Of a stretch of 64,000 bases of DNA, positions 53,622 through 62,171 are shown one piece after another. Made by a program: the position numbers and the translations under genes. The DNA is from Rathayibacter oskolensis (GTDB lineage Bacteria; Actinomycetota; Actinomycetes; Actinomycetales; Microbacteriaceae): contig NZ_FXBM01000002.1 in assembly GCF_900177245.1 (NCBI RefSeq), positions 558,001 through 622,000 of the forward strand. The letters run 5' to 3'. Positions within the stretch are counted from its first letter, which is position 1. The number at the start of each line of letters is the position of its first letter. The notes below the pieces were generated by a model. That model saw only the letters and a list, made by a program, of their open reading frames with translations, did no database searches and was not told where the DNA came from.

Positions 53622-55538
53622 CTACTTCTGGGCGGTCCGCCTGCGCGTCGCGGTCAGCGCCAGCGCACCCGCGCCTCCGGCCACGAGCGCGAACGCCAGG
53701 GCGGCGAGCCCGGTCGTCCCCTCGGCACCGGTGTGCGCGAGGGCAGCGGCCGGCTTCGCCGTGGCGCTCGGAGTCGCGGACGGAACCGGGACGACGGGCG
53801 CGGCCGTCGCGGTCGGCTCAGCCGACGCGGTCGGCGCCACCGTCGGCTCCGGCGAGACCGTCGGCTCCGGCGAGACGGTCGGCTCGGGCGTCGGCTCCGT
53901 CACCGCCAGCTCCGGAGTCGACGCCGGCGCCACGCGGTGCAGCGTCGCCTGCTCGTAGTCGTACGACATCGCCAGCAGCATCGCGTCCTGGCTGCGCGGG
54001 GCGGCCAGCTCGAGTCCCGCCGCGGCTCCGGTCGACGTGAAGCCGGCCGGCAGCGAGACCGTCGGGACGCCGGTGTTCGCGCCGACGTCGCAGAACGTCG
54101 TGCCCGCCCAGTCGGGAGTCGCGGAGGTCGCGCTGGTCGGCATCGCCAGGGCATCGAGGTCGTTGTCGAGGAAGAACTGGTCCATCGCCGCCTTGCCCGC
54201 GTCCTGGGCGGCGATCGCCGCATCGTAGGCGGGGTTCGGGATGTCGGCGTTGCTCTCGAAGAAGGCGACGTCGTCCGGCAGCAGCGACGTCTTCCCGTCG
54301 GCGATGACGTCCGAGAAGGTCAGCGCGTCGGCCGGCTCGGTGAGGGCGGCGAGGCCCTCGGGCCAGGTCGCCTCCGTCGTCGCGAAGAACGAGTCGATGG
54401 CGGGGCGCATGTCGAGGTAGCCGCCGCTGACGAGGGTGCCCGAGACGAACTCGCGGGTGAACGTCGGCACCTCGACGATCTCGGCGCCCTGCGCGGCCAG
54501 GTCGGCGACCGCCTGGTCGATCAGCGCGGTGGTCTCGGCGAGTCCGGGGCGGGCCGGATCCTCCTCGTAGTCCCAGCGCACGTAGCCGATGCGCTTGCCC
54601 TCGAGGGCGGTGTCGCTGAGGCCCTCGACGTACGTCGAGCTGTCCTGCTCGTCGGCGATGACGGTCAGCGGGTCGGTCGGGTCGTAGCCGGCGAGCACCT
54701 CCATCAGGAGCGCCGCGTCGGTCACGGTCGTCGTCATCGGCCCCGAGACGTCCTGACGGGGAGACAGCGGGACGATGCCCGTCACGCTGGTCAGGCCCAT
54801 GGTGGGGCGGTAGCCGACGAGGCTCTGGTGCGCGCTCGGACCGACGATCGAGCCGCAGGTGTCGGTGCCGAGGCCCGCGGGCGCGTAGCCGGCGGCGACG
54901 GCCGCGCCGGTGCCTCCGCTCGAGCCGCTGGCGCTGTTGGCCTGGTTGTAGGGGTTGTTGGTGCGGCCGCGCTCGGAGCTGAGCGTGTAGGTGCCGTGCC
55001 AGGCGAACTCGGCCATGTTCGTCTTCGCGAGGATGATCGCGCCGGCGTCGCGGAGGCGCTGCACCGCGGTCGAGTCGAGCTTCGTCTGGTAGGTGTGCAG
55101 CGATGCACTGCCCGCGGTGGTGGGCATGTCGAACGTGGCGTAGTTGTCCTTCACGAGGATCGGGATGCCGTGCAGCGGTCCGCGGATCGTGCCGGCCGCG
55201 CGCTCGGCGTCGAGCTCAGCGGCGGTCGCGAGCGCCTCCGGGTTGGCGAGGATCACGGCGGCGAGGCCGGGCTGGTCGCCGTAGGGGTCGTCGTACGCGG
55301 CGATGCGGTCGAGGTACCGCTGCGTCAGGGCGACCGAGGTGGTCGCTCCCGATTCGAGCAGCGCGAGGGCGTCGGTGATGCTGAGGTCGACCACCGCGGG
55401 GGCGGTGGCGCTCGCGGCGTCGGTGATGGTCGAGCCGAACGCGGAGGGGGCGGCCAGGGCGGCGCTGAGGGCGAGTCCGGAGCAGAGGGCGGTGGCGGCG
55501 GAGAGTCGGGCGACCCTCCGGAGGGGGGAGTGAGACAA
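53622..55538 (-). CDS. Secreted, LAXTG-anchored amidase
   Basis: This 638-residue exported amidase-signature hydrolase has a signal peptide (about 1-36). The catalytic triad is visible: Lys130 (ILVKDNY), cis-Ser in GSSGGTGAA (about 206-207) and nucleophile Ser230 in GTDTCGSIVGPS. Cys228 replaces the usual glycine of TDTGGS. A Pro/Thr/Glu repeat stalk (PTVSPEPTVSPEPTV) leads to a LAHTG sortase signal, a hydrophobic helix and a basic tail. It should hydrolyse an amide outside the cell; the substrate (peptide amide, cell-wall or plant amide) is unknown. Enzymes of this family are usually near 500 residues; the extra length is the wall anchor. Confidence 0.92.
   Translation of the reverse strand: MSHSPLRRVARLSAATALCSGLALSAALAAPSAFGSTITDAASATAPAVVDLSITDALALLESGATTSVALTQRYLDRIAAYDDPYGDQPGLAAVILANPEALATAAELDAERAAGTIRGPLHGIPILVKDNYATFDMPTTAGSASLHTYQTKLDSTAVQRLRDAGAIILAKTNMAEFAWHGTYTLSSERGRTNNPYNQANSASGSSGGTGAAVAAGYAPAGLGTDTCGSIVGPSAHQSLVGYRPTMGLTSVTGIVPLSPRQDVSGPMTTTVTDAALLMEVLAGYDPTDPLTVIADEQDSSTYVEGLSDTALEGKRIGYVRWDYEEDPARPGLAETTALIDQAVADLAAQGAEIVEVPTFTREFVSGTLVSGGYLDMRPAIDSFFATTEATWPEGLAALTEPADALTFSDVIADGKTSLLPDDVAFFESNADIPNPAYDAAIAAQDAGKAAMDQFFLDNDLDALAMPTSATSATPDWAGTTFCDVGANTGVPTVSLPAGFTSTGAAAGLELAAPRSQDAMLLAMSYDYEQATLHRVAPASTPELAVTEPTPEPTVSPEPTVSPEPTVAPTASAEPTATAAPVVPVPSATPSATAKPAAALAHTGAEGTTGLAALAFALVAGGAGALALTATRRRTAQK
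53839..53892. repeat. 18-bp tandem repeat in amidase stalk
   Basis: Two exact copies of an 18-bp unit (53839-53856, 53857-53874) and a diverged third copy (53875-53892) encode the repeated Val-Ser-Pro-Glu-Pro-Thr stalk. The repeat number may vary between strains. Confidence 0.75.
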
Positions 55539-55651
55539 GCGGAGACCTTCGGATCGAGTGAGAGGGGGCTTGGAACCTCCCCAGTTTCGGGGGCGTGTGT
55601 TGCCGCCCTGTTTCAGCTCCGAGTCGATCGAGCGCAGCCGCGTGTCACCCT

Positions 55652-55879
55652 TCAGTGGGTCGGCGCCACCGCCCCCTCCGGAACGTGGGTCAGGATGTCG
55701 CCCGGCTGGCAGCCGAGGACCTCGCAGATGGCGTCGAGGGTCGAGAAGCGGACGGCCTTGGCGCGGCCGTTCTTGAGGATCGAGATGTTCGCGGTCGTGA
55801 TGCCGACTGCCGCGGCGAGGTCGGTCACCGACATCTTGCGCTTGGCGAGTTCGACGTCGAGGTTGATGACGATCGCCAT
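55652..55879 (-). CDS. XRE-family (Cro/CI) DNA-binding protein
   Basis: This 75-residue helix-turn-helix protein (MAIVINLDVELAKRKMSVTDLAAAVGITTANISILKNGRAKAVRFSTLDAICEVLGCQPGDIL) is of the YozG-like type. Its ATG overlaps the stop of the DUF2975-type gene by one base (TGATG). Such two-gene modules, a DUF2975 membrane protein with a small XRE regulator, are widespread in Firmicutes and actinobacteria. Autoregulation is likely. Confidence 0.9.
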   Translation of the reverse strand: MAIVINLDVELAKRKMSVTDLAAAVGITTANISILKNGRAKAVRFSTLDAICEVLGCQPGDILTHVPEGAVAPTH

Positions 55880-56343
55880 CAGACGACCTCGGCGAGCTCG
55901 CTGCGCTGCTCGACGGCGAGGTGCAGGAGGCGGCGCATCACGACCACGAGCAGAGCGAGCGCAGCGCTCGCGACGGCGACCGCGGCGAACGCGAGGGCGG
56001 GGAGCGGAGCCGGCATCGCCGCGAGCACGGCGACCGCGCCGATCGTCGCGAGGACGGATCCGGCGACGAAGGCGCCGATCGCGAGGTCGACCCAGAGGTC
56101 GGAGCGGTGGTCGCCCGCGAACAGCGCGTCGTCGCGGGCGAGAGTGAGCAGGCGCCAGATCGACACCAGCACGACCTCGATGCAGAGCACCCCGGCGACG
56201 ACCACGGCGACCAGGACTCCGTCGACGGGCCCGCCGTCGAGAGCCTCGCGGGCCACGGAGCTGACGCCGAGCTGGACCAGCAGGGAGCCGAGCAGCAGCA
56301 GGGCGAGCATCGCGCGGAGCGCGACGAGGACAGTTCGGGGCAT
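55879..56343 (-). CDS. DUF2975-like membrane protein
   Basis: This 154-residue protein has four membrane helices: VALRAMLALLLLGSLLVQL, VLVAVVVAGVLCIEVVLVSIW, LAIGAFVAGSVLATIGAVAVLA and LAFAAVAVASAALALLVVVM. A short cytoplasmic loop (RLLTLARDDALFAGDHRSDL) resembles the DUF2975 family. It is coupled to the XRE regulator. The function is unknown. The upstream region has GTATCGA (56355-56361) and TCGATAC (56386-56392) as inverted repeats. Confidence 0.8.
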   Translation of the reverse strand: MPRTVLVALRAMLALLLLGSLLVQLGVSSVAREALDGGPVDGVLVAVVVAGVLCIEVVLVSIWRLLTLARDDALFAGDHRSDLWVDLAIGAFVAGSVLATIGAVAVLAAMPAPLPALAFAAVAVASAALALLVVVMRRLLHLAVEQRSELAEVV

Positions 56344-56354
56344 CGGGGCCTCCT

Positions 56355-56392
56355 GTATCGAATAACGTGTGTTTCGTATGGAATGTCGATAC
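56355..56392. promoter_or_regulatory. Inverted repeat in DUF2975/XRE promoter
   Basis: GTATCGA and TCGATAC are perfect inverted arms spaced by 24 bp in an AT-rich stretch. Centre-to-centre spacing is 31 bp, about three helical turns, which suits a regulator dimer pair. The XRE protein encoded next is the natural candidate. Confidence 0.4.
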
Positions 56393-56442
56393 TGTCACCT
56401 CTCGAGACCGGCGGCAAGGCGCCTCCGGGGACGGGTGACACG

Positions 56443-57474
56443 ATGGTGCGGTATCGACGACTCCTCGGCACGGCTCTGCTCGTCGGCCTGCTGCCCGGCG
56501 CGCTGTCCGGGTGCTCCGGGAGCGACGGCAGGGCACTCGACGCGGCCCTGTCGGTGGACGAGTGCGTGCTCGCGAGCACGACGGACTCGAGGCCGCTGCC
56601 GCCGTTCTCACGGAGTTCGACCGCGGTGTTCGACGTCGACGTGACCGCGTCGGAGGAGTGCGGTGTCGAGCAGCTGACGGCGACGGCGATCGTCGTGGCC
56701 GAGGCCGCAGCGGAGGCGCTCGGGGGCGTCCCCGAGTGGCGCGCCTCGAGCGAGTACACCCAGCGCGTCGGCGACGACGTGTTCGCGGTCGCCGGCGTCC
56801 ATGCCGATGCGGGCGCGGTCGTCGCCGCGCTCGAGGGCTGGGACGCGCTGCGCCGGGACGTCGACGGCAGGGTCTCGGTGCGGACGTTCGACGGCGACGC
56901 GACGATCGACATCGACCTCGTGGCGGGTACCGACGACACCGCTGCCGGTGTGCTCGCCCGCTTTCTGGAGAGCGGCTCGTCGATCTCGCGGGGCATCCCG
57001 GAGTGGACCATCAGTGTTGCCGGCGGCGCGCGGCCGTCCTCCGAGGTCGTCGTGCACGGGGAGCGCCCGGCGTGGGAGCTCGTGGGTCTCGCGCAGCAGA
57101 TCGACGCCGCCTTCACCGGCGCGACGTCGATGCAGCTGGGCGCGACGGTGCTGAGCTTCTCGGTGACCGGTGGCGGCGAGGGCGGTCGCCCGCTGACCGA
57201 CTCCGCCCTCTGGCCCTCGGTGCTCAGCACGATGACGGCGATGACGGATCGGGGGAGCGGCTACGGCATCGGCGGAGTCGTCGACGCAGAAGCCGCGGAC
57301 GGGTCGGGGCGGGTGGTCGACGACTTCGCCGCGGCGAGCACCGACTGCGTGGCGCCTCCGGGAGGCGGTGCGACCACGCGGGCCGCCTTCGAGCACCTGG
57401 CCACCGTGATCAGGCCCGCGCATCCCGGGGAGTCATTCCCTCAGGCGGGTCTGAGCGCTCCCGCGTGCCGGTGA
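56443..57474 (+). CDS. Putative lipoprotein of unknown function
   Basis: This 343-residue protein has a lipoprotein signal peptide with lipobox LSGC (Cys24). The mature protein is Val/Ala/Asp-rich with no recognised domain (for example DECVLASTTDSRPLPPF, DGDATIDIDLVAGTDDTAAGVLARFLESG). Cysteines in DECV, EECG, DCVA and near the C-terminus could form disulfides. ATG 56443 is used; GTG 56446 directly after it is an alternative. It is divergent from the DUF2975 module. Confidence 0.75.
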   Translation: MVRYRRLLGTALLVGLLPGALSGCSGSDGRALDAALSVDECVLASTTDSRPLPPFSRSSTAVFDVDVTASEECGVEQLTATAIVVAEAAAEALGGVPEWRASSEYTQRVGDDVFAVAGVHADAGAVVAALEGWDALRRDVDGRVSVRTFDGDATIDIDLVAGTDDTAAGVLARFLESGSSISRGIPEWTISVAGGARPSSEVVVHGERPAWELVGLAQQIDAAFTGATSMQLGATVLSFSVTGGGEGGRPLTDSALWPSVLSTMTAMTDRGSGYGIGGVVDAEAADGSGRVVDDFAAASTDCVAPPGGGATTRAAFEHLATVIRPAHPGESFPQAGLSAPACR

Positions 57475-57492
57475 GGGGCCGAACCGCCTCAC
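57471..57492 (+). terminator. Possible terminator after lipoprotein gene
   Basis: GTGAGG (57471-57476) and CCTCAC (57487-57492) form a 6-bp stem that includes the stop codon. It is weak by itself, but lies between convergent genes. Confidence 0.4.
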
Positions 57493-57565
57493 AACCAAGG
57501 CTCACAAGACCCGATGCCTGAATTTCCGAGGTTTCGGGCGATCCAGCCTCAGTTGTGCGGCCCGC

Positions 57566-58270
57566 TCACCCGAGATGCCGCAGGTACCGCCGCGGATCCT
57601 CGAGGAACCCGCGCCACGTCCGCACCAGATCCAGCTCGTCGTACTCGCACGACCGCATCCCGAAGTCACCGAGCTCGTAGAGGTCGGCGCCCGGCAGAGC
57701 CGCGAGGATCGGCGAGTGGGTCGAGAGGATCACCTGCGACCCCTCGGCGACGAGATCGCGCAGCAGGCCGATCAGCGCGAGGCACCCCGAGACCGAGAGC
57801 GCCGACTCCGGCTCGTCGAGCAGCCACAACCCGCGGATGCGCGAGCGCTGGGTCACGAGGTCGAGGAACGACTCGCCGTGGCTGCGCTCGTGGTAGCCCC
57901 CGTCGACGCCGGTGTCCTCGAGGTAGGTGAAGAAGCCGTGCATCGTCTCGGCGCGGAGGAAGAACCCGCGCTTGGACGCGCCGGCGCCCCGCACGAGCTG
58001 CAGGTGCTCGGCGAGGTCCGACTCCGAGGCGCGCGTCGCGTGCATCGCGCCGGTCGAGCCGCCCTCGGCGTTCAGCCCGTAGGCGAGCGCGAGCGCCTCG
58101 AGCAGCGTCGACTTGCCCGCCCCGTTCTCGCCGGTGAGCACGGAGACGGCGCCGAGATCCCAGCCCTCGGTCAGCACCTGACGCACGGGAGCGAGCGTCG
58201 CCGGCCACTCGCTCGGCAGCTCCGCCTCGGGATGCCGCTGCACGCGGCGGACGGGGAGGGACGAGAACAC
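57566..58270 (-). CDS. AAA-type ATPase (ABC/SMC-like)
   Basis: This 234-residue soluble ATPase has Walker A GENGAGKST, Walker B LWLLDEPESALS and the switch histidine in ILSTHSPIL, as in ABC-type ATPases of the RecF/SMC-related group that stand alone. It has no membrane domain or membrane partner. It is about 35 bp downstream of the MurE-like gene on the same strand. The role is unknown; stand-alone proteins of this type often act in DNA repair or as anti-phage components. Confidence 0.85.
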   Translation of the reverse strand: MFSSLPVRRVQRHPEAELPSEWPATLAPVRQVLTEGWDLGAVSVLTGENGAGKSTLLEALALAYGLNAEGGSTGAMHATRASESDLAEHLQLVRGAGASKRGFFLRAETMHGFFTYLEDTGVDGGYHERSHGESFLDLVTQRSRIRGLWLLDEPESALSVSGCLALIGLLRDLVAEGSQVILSTHSPILAALPGADLYELGDFGMRSCEYDELDLVRTWRGFLEDPRRYLRHLG

Positions 58271-58305
58271 TGCGCCTCCGATGCTCGACCGCCTCAGTCA
58301 AGCAC

Positions 58306-59817
58306 TCAGACCCTCCAGCCGGCCTCCGCCAGAGCCAGCGCCGCGTCGGCGCGCGGCGAGTACGGGAGGTCCTGGTCGAGCACCACGCGGTAGTCGGTGT
58401 CGCCCGGGCCGACCCAGAGGATGGAGTCGTCGGCGCGCGCATCGCCCAGCGCGGCCCGCACGGCGAGGGCCGGCTCGGGGACCTCGCGCACCTCGCAGCC
58501 GCGGCCGACGGCGCCGTCGAGCAGAGCGCGCCGGATCCGAGCCGGATCCTCGAAGCGCGGGTGGTGGTCGGTGACGATCACGAGGTCGGCGCGGTCGGCG
58601 GCCGCGCGGCCCATCGGCGCGCGCTTGCTCGGGTCGCGGTCGCCGTCGGCTCCGAGGATGACGAGCACGCGGCCCGTCGTCACCTCGCGCAGCGCGTCGA
58701 CGGTGCGGGCGACCGAGTCGGGGGTGTGCGAGAAGTCGACGTAGAGGCGCGGGCCCTCGGCGCCCGAGACGAGCAGGGTGCGCCCGGGCACCGAGACGTC
58801 GAGCCCGGAGGCGAGTGCCGCGGCGATCGCGGTCCGCGCGTATCCCGCCTCCACCAGCATCACGATCGCCAGCGCCGCGTTCGAGGCCATGTGCCGCCCG
58901 ATGAGCGGGACGGAGGTGGTCATCGACCAGCCGTCGGGAGCCTCCAGCCGGAAGCGGGTGCCGGTCGGAGTCGTCGACAGCACGTGGAGCGTCCAGTCGG
59001 CGTCGGCGCTCGAGCCGACCGTCACGACGGGCACGCGGGCGCGGGCGGCGACCGTGCGGCCCGCCTCCGTGTCGATCACGACGACGCCTCGGCGGCTGCG
59101 GTCGGGCTCGAACAGCCGCTGCTTCGCCTCCAGGTAGGAGGCGAGGTCGCCGAAGTCGTCGAGGTGGTCGTGGCTGAGGTTGGTGAAGCCGGCGACGTCG
59201 AACACGACTCCCTCGACCCGCGAGCGGATGAGCGCCTGGGCGCTGACCTCGATCGCTGCGGCCTCGACCCCGTCCTCGACCATGCGGGCGAGCAGCGCGT
59301 GCAGCTCCGACGACTCGGGAGAGGTGAGGCGGCTCGCCACGACGTGCTCCCCGCTCCGCCGCTCGGCGGTCGAGCTGAGACCCGAGGGCACGCCTACCTG
59401 GCTGAGCACGGCGTGGATCAGGTGCACGGTGCTCGTCTTGCCGTTCGTGCCGGTCACGCCGAGGAGGGTCGGCGCGGCCCGGTCGGTGCCGTAGACGCGG
59501 GCGGCGATCGCGCCGAGGGCGGCGCGCGGATCGTCGGCGACGAGGACCGGCAGGCCGGAGGTCAGCGCCGCATCGACGCCCGTCCCGTCGGTCAGCACGG
59601 CCACGGCGCCCGCCGCGGCGGCCTCGGCAGCGAACTCGACGCCGTGAGCGCGCCTTCCGGGCAGCGCGGCGAAGAGCGCCCCCGGCCGCACCTCGCGGTG
59701 CGACACGGTGACGCCCGTGGCGACGGCGTCGCCCCTCCCGATCAGCCGCAGACCGCGCAAGTCGTCGAGACGGACCCCCTCCGTGTGGAGCGGGTCGAGT
59801 CGCCGGAACACCGGCAT
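58306..59817 (-). CDS. MurE-like Mur ligase
   Basis: This 503-residue ATP-dependent amide ligase is related to UDP-MurNAc-tripeptide synthetase. It has VTVSHREVRPGALFAALPG (UDP-MurNAc domain), the P-loop GVTGTNGKTS (about 120-129), the central FTNLSHDHLDDFG segment with YLEAKQRLF, and DFSHTPDSV. Where MurE has DNPR, which selects the third amino acid, this protein has DHHPRFEDPARIR (about 413-425). GGAGG 5 bases before ATG 59817 fixes the start. It is not next to other mur genes, so it may be an additional ligase for an unusual peptidoglycan or another substrate rather than the housekeeping MurE. Confidence 0.85.
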   Translation of the reverse strand: MPVFRRLDPLHTEGVRLDDLRGLRLIGRGDAVATGVTVSHREVRPGALFAALPGRRAHGVEFAAEAAAAGAVAVLTDGTGVDAALTSGLPVLVADDPRAALGAIAARVYGTDRAAPTLLGVTGTNGKTSTVHLIHAVLSQVGVPSGLSSTAERRSGEHVVASRLTSPESSELHALLARMVEDGVEAAAIEVSAQALIRSRVEGVVFDVAGFTNLSHDHLDDFGDLASYLEAKQRLFEPDRSRRGVVVIDTEAGRTVAARARVPVVTVGSSADADWTLHVLSTTPTGTRFRLEAPDGWSMTTSVPLIGRHMASNAALAIVMLVEAGYARTAIAAALASGLDVSVPGRTLLVSGAEGPRLYVDFSHTPDSVARTVDALREVTTGRVLVILGADGDRDPSKRAPMGRAAADRADLVIVTDHHPRFEDPARIRRALLDGAVGRGCEVREVPEPALAVRAALGDARADDSILWVGPGDTDYRVVLDQDLPYSPRADAALALAEAGWRV

Positions 59818-59875
59818 GCGCACCTCCTGGACGGTCCGGGTCCCGCGCGAGCCGACAGCGCAGGACCCGGAGTCG

Positions 59876-60832
59876 CTACTTCGAGACCGGTCCGTAGTAG
59901 GAGCTGATCTCGTCGAGCTCCATCTCGGCGGTGGTCTGGATGAGCTTGAGCAGATCGGGGTCCAGACCCGGCGCGTACTCCTCGAAGCGCTCGGGGGCGA
60001 TGACGGAGGGCACGCCCTCGGGCGCCTGCTCCTTCGACTCCAGGTCCGTGCCGTCGTTCGACGGCGAGGCCCCGCGGAAGATCTTTCCCGCCTCCGACGC
60101 ACCCTCGAGATCGAAGGTGTACTGCTTGCTCTGCAGTCCCAGGTCGAGGAGCTTCTTGACCTCGGGGAACTTCTCGGCGTTGGTCTTCGGGATCGGCAGG
60201 GTCTTCTTCCAGTCGATGCCGAGGGTCTCGAGCGCCTTCGCGTAGGCGTTCTCGTGCGCCTGGTCGCGGACGATCAGGTAGGCGATGGTCGAGCGGGCGG
60301 TCTTGTTGGCCGTCATCTCGTAGATGCGCGACTTCTGCAGGCGCCCGGTCGACTCGAGCATGAGGTTGTAGAGCAGGTCGAGCACCAGGTTGCCGGAGTT
60401 GTAGACGTAGCTGCCGCTCCACGGGTTGCCGACCGAGTCGACCGGGAGGGCTCCCTGGGCGCCGACGAGGTAGTGGTGGATGTTGCTCGTGTCGAGCGCG
60501 ATGTTCAGCGGAGTCGCACCGCCGGAACCCGGCTTGTCGAGCGGGTCGGTCGGCTTGCCCTGGTACTGCGGCGAGCCGTCGAGCAGGCGCGAGATGGTGG
60601 TGCCGATCAGCTCGACGTGGCTGATCTCCTCGGTGCCGATGCCCTGGATGAGGTCGCGGTAGGGCTTAGCGTCGGCTCCGCGGAAGTTCATCGCCTGGAA
60701 GAGGTACTGCATCATCGTGCGCATCTCGCCGAACTGACCGCCGAGCCCCTCCTGGAGCGCGTTCGCGGCGGCCGGATCCGGCTCGTCCTGCTCGATGTCG
60801 TTGATGAGTCGCTGCACGTGGAAGAACACCAT
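59876..60832 (-). CDS. Manganese catalase
   Basis: This 318-residue ferritin-like catalase breaks down hydrogen peroxide at a dimanganese centre. Visible ligands include Glu36 (QFGEMRTMMQYL), Glu69 and His72 (GTEEISHVEL), a further Glu in MLESTG and the His in RDQAHENAY. Length is typical of the family. ATG 60832 has AGGAGG 5 bases upstream; the longer frame to 60901 is not needed. It is probably expressed alone in stationary phase or under oxidative stress. Confidence 0.94.
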   Translation of the reverse strand: MVFFHVQRLINDIEQDEPDPAAANALQEGLGGQFGEMRTMMQYLFQAMNFRGADAKPYRDLIQGIGTEEISHVELIGTTISRLLDGSPQYQGKPTDPLDKPGSGGATPLNIALDTSNIHHYLVGAQGALPVDSVGNPWSGSYVYNSGNLVLDLLYNLMLESTGRLQKSRIYEMTANKTARSTIAYLIVRDQAHENAYAKALETLGIDWKKTLPIPKTNAEKFPEVKKLLDLGLQSKQYTFDLEGASEAGKIFRGASPSNDGTDLESKEQAPEGVPSVIAPERFEEYAPGLDPDLLKLIQTTAEMELDEISSYYGPVSK

Positions 60833-60947
60833 TGCCTCCTGAATGGATCGGGAGACTCCAGCGTGCGTCGTGGTCGGTGCGCTTGCTAAGGGACTTGCCA
60901 CGGAGGGGGTGGCTGGCGGACACTGCGCCTCCGCTGCCGGAGTCGGG

Positions 60948-62105
60948 CTACCGCAGCGCGAACGCCTCGCGGTAGACGTCGCCCAGCTCGGCGGACGCGG
61001 GCCCGCTGAGGCCGCAGGTGAGGACCGTGCCGCCCGTGGCGGCGATCAGGTAGTCGACACCGGGCTCGAAGGCGATCGGCGCGCCGTCGACGGCCGACTC
61101 GTCGGCCTGGGTCACCTCGAGGGAGTCGCCCACCTCGCCGGCGAAGCGGTCGAGGACGCGCAGGGTGACCACTCCGCCGTCGATCGACGTGACCTCGGCG
61201 CTGAAGGCGAGCTCGGCGGGGACGAGCGCCTCCGCGGTGACGGGGGCGCAGGAGGAGGCCGGGCCGCCGGTCGCCGGCAGCGCGAGGCGGGTGGCGGCGC
61301 CCCCTCCGAGGCCGAAGGCGAGCGGCAGCAGGAGGGTCGCGGCAGCGGCGAGGCTCAGGGCGCCGACTCCGGCGATCATCCAACGCGAGCGGCGGCGATC
61401 GGGAGACGGATCGGATCGCGGATCGGATCGCGGGGCGACTCCGGACGGTGCGGCTGCGCCTCCCGTCGCCGCCGCGAGGCGGACGCCGAGCTCGCCCGCC
61501 GTCAGCGGAGCGAGTCCGCGGGCCGGGTCGGTGGAGCGCATCCGCCAGCGGATCTCGTCGTCGCTCATCCCGGCTCGTCCCGCCCCGGGTCCGCTGAGCG
61601 TCGCGAACAGCTCCGCGAAGCGCCGCCGCGCGCGCTCGAGGCGGGACGCCGCCGCGTCGGGCGCGAGGACGAGCACCTCGGCGATCGCTCGGGAGTCGAG
61701 CGCCTCCCACGCCCAGAGGCGCAGCAGCTCGGCATCGGCCTCGCGCAGGCGCGCGAGCACCAGGCGCACCGTCTCGTCCGACTCCGACGGCCCCTCCTCG
61801 GAGTCGACGCGCACCTGCGGAGGGTCGACCACCGCGACCCGGTGAGCGAGGAGCACCTGCCGGCGCTGGGTGCGCCGCGCGTTCTGCAGCTCGAGCCGCG
61901 CGACTCCGATCGCCCACGCCGCGGGACTCTCGGCCGGGACCTCGGCCGAGCGGCGACGCAGCACGGCCAGCGTCGCGATGAGGACGTCGTCGGCCATCAC
62001 CTCGTCGGTTCGGCGCCAGAGGTAGCGGCGGACGGGGTCCGCGACGGCGGCGGCGACCGCGGCGAACCGGTCGGGGCCCGCGAGGGGAGCTGGCATGGTC
62101 CTCAT
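60948..62105 (-). CDS. ECF-type sigma factor fused to anti-sigma-like membrane domain
   Basis: This 385-residue protein has an N-terminal sigma-like part (about 1-175). It contains the region 2-like AWAIGVARLELQNARRTQRR and the region 4-like DAELLRLWAWEALDSRAIAEVLVLAPDAAASRLERAR. It then continues without a stop into MSDDEIRWRMRSTDPARG, which looks like the start of a separate anti-sigma protein. A membrane helix follows (WMIAGVGALSLAAAATLLLPLAFG), then an extracellular domain (CAPVTAEALVPAELAFSAEV). Normally these are two genes overlapping as ATGA. Here the ATG at about 61567 is in frame. A true fusion or a one-base frameshift are both possible. Confidence 0.82.
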   Translation of the reverse strand: MRTMPAPLAGPDRFAAVAAAVADPVRRYLWRRTDEVMADDVLIATLAVLRRRSAEVPAESPAAWAIGVARLELQNARRTQRRQVLLAHRVAVVDPPQVRVDSEEGPSESDETVRLVLARLREADAELLRLWAWEALDSRAIAEVLVLAPDAAASRLERARRRFAELFATLSGPGAGRAGMSDDEIRWRMRSTDPARGLAPLTAGELGVRLAAATGGAAAPSGVAPRSDPRSDPSPDRRRSRWMIAGVGALSLAAAATLLLPLAFGLGGGAATRLALPATGGPASSCAPVTAEALVPAELAFSAEVTSIDGGVVTLRVLDRFAGEVGDSLEVTQADESAVDGAPIAFEPGVDYLIAATGGTVLTCGLSGPASAELGDVYREAFALR

Positions 62106-62171
62106 GCTCCCGCGAGTCCCTGAGCGCCGGCGTGCTTTCCCGCGGCGCGTTCGGGTTTCCTGCGCTCGGGC

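Noticed and set aside
61408-61431. Direct repeat of GGATCGGATCGC in the sigma/anti-sigma gene
   Set aside because: Two 12-bp copies encode an Arg-Ser-Asp-Pro linker. This is a simple coding repeat, not a regulatory element.
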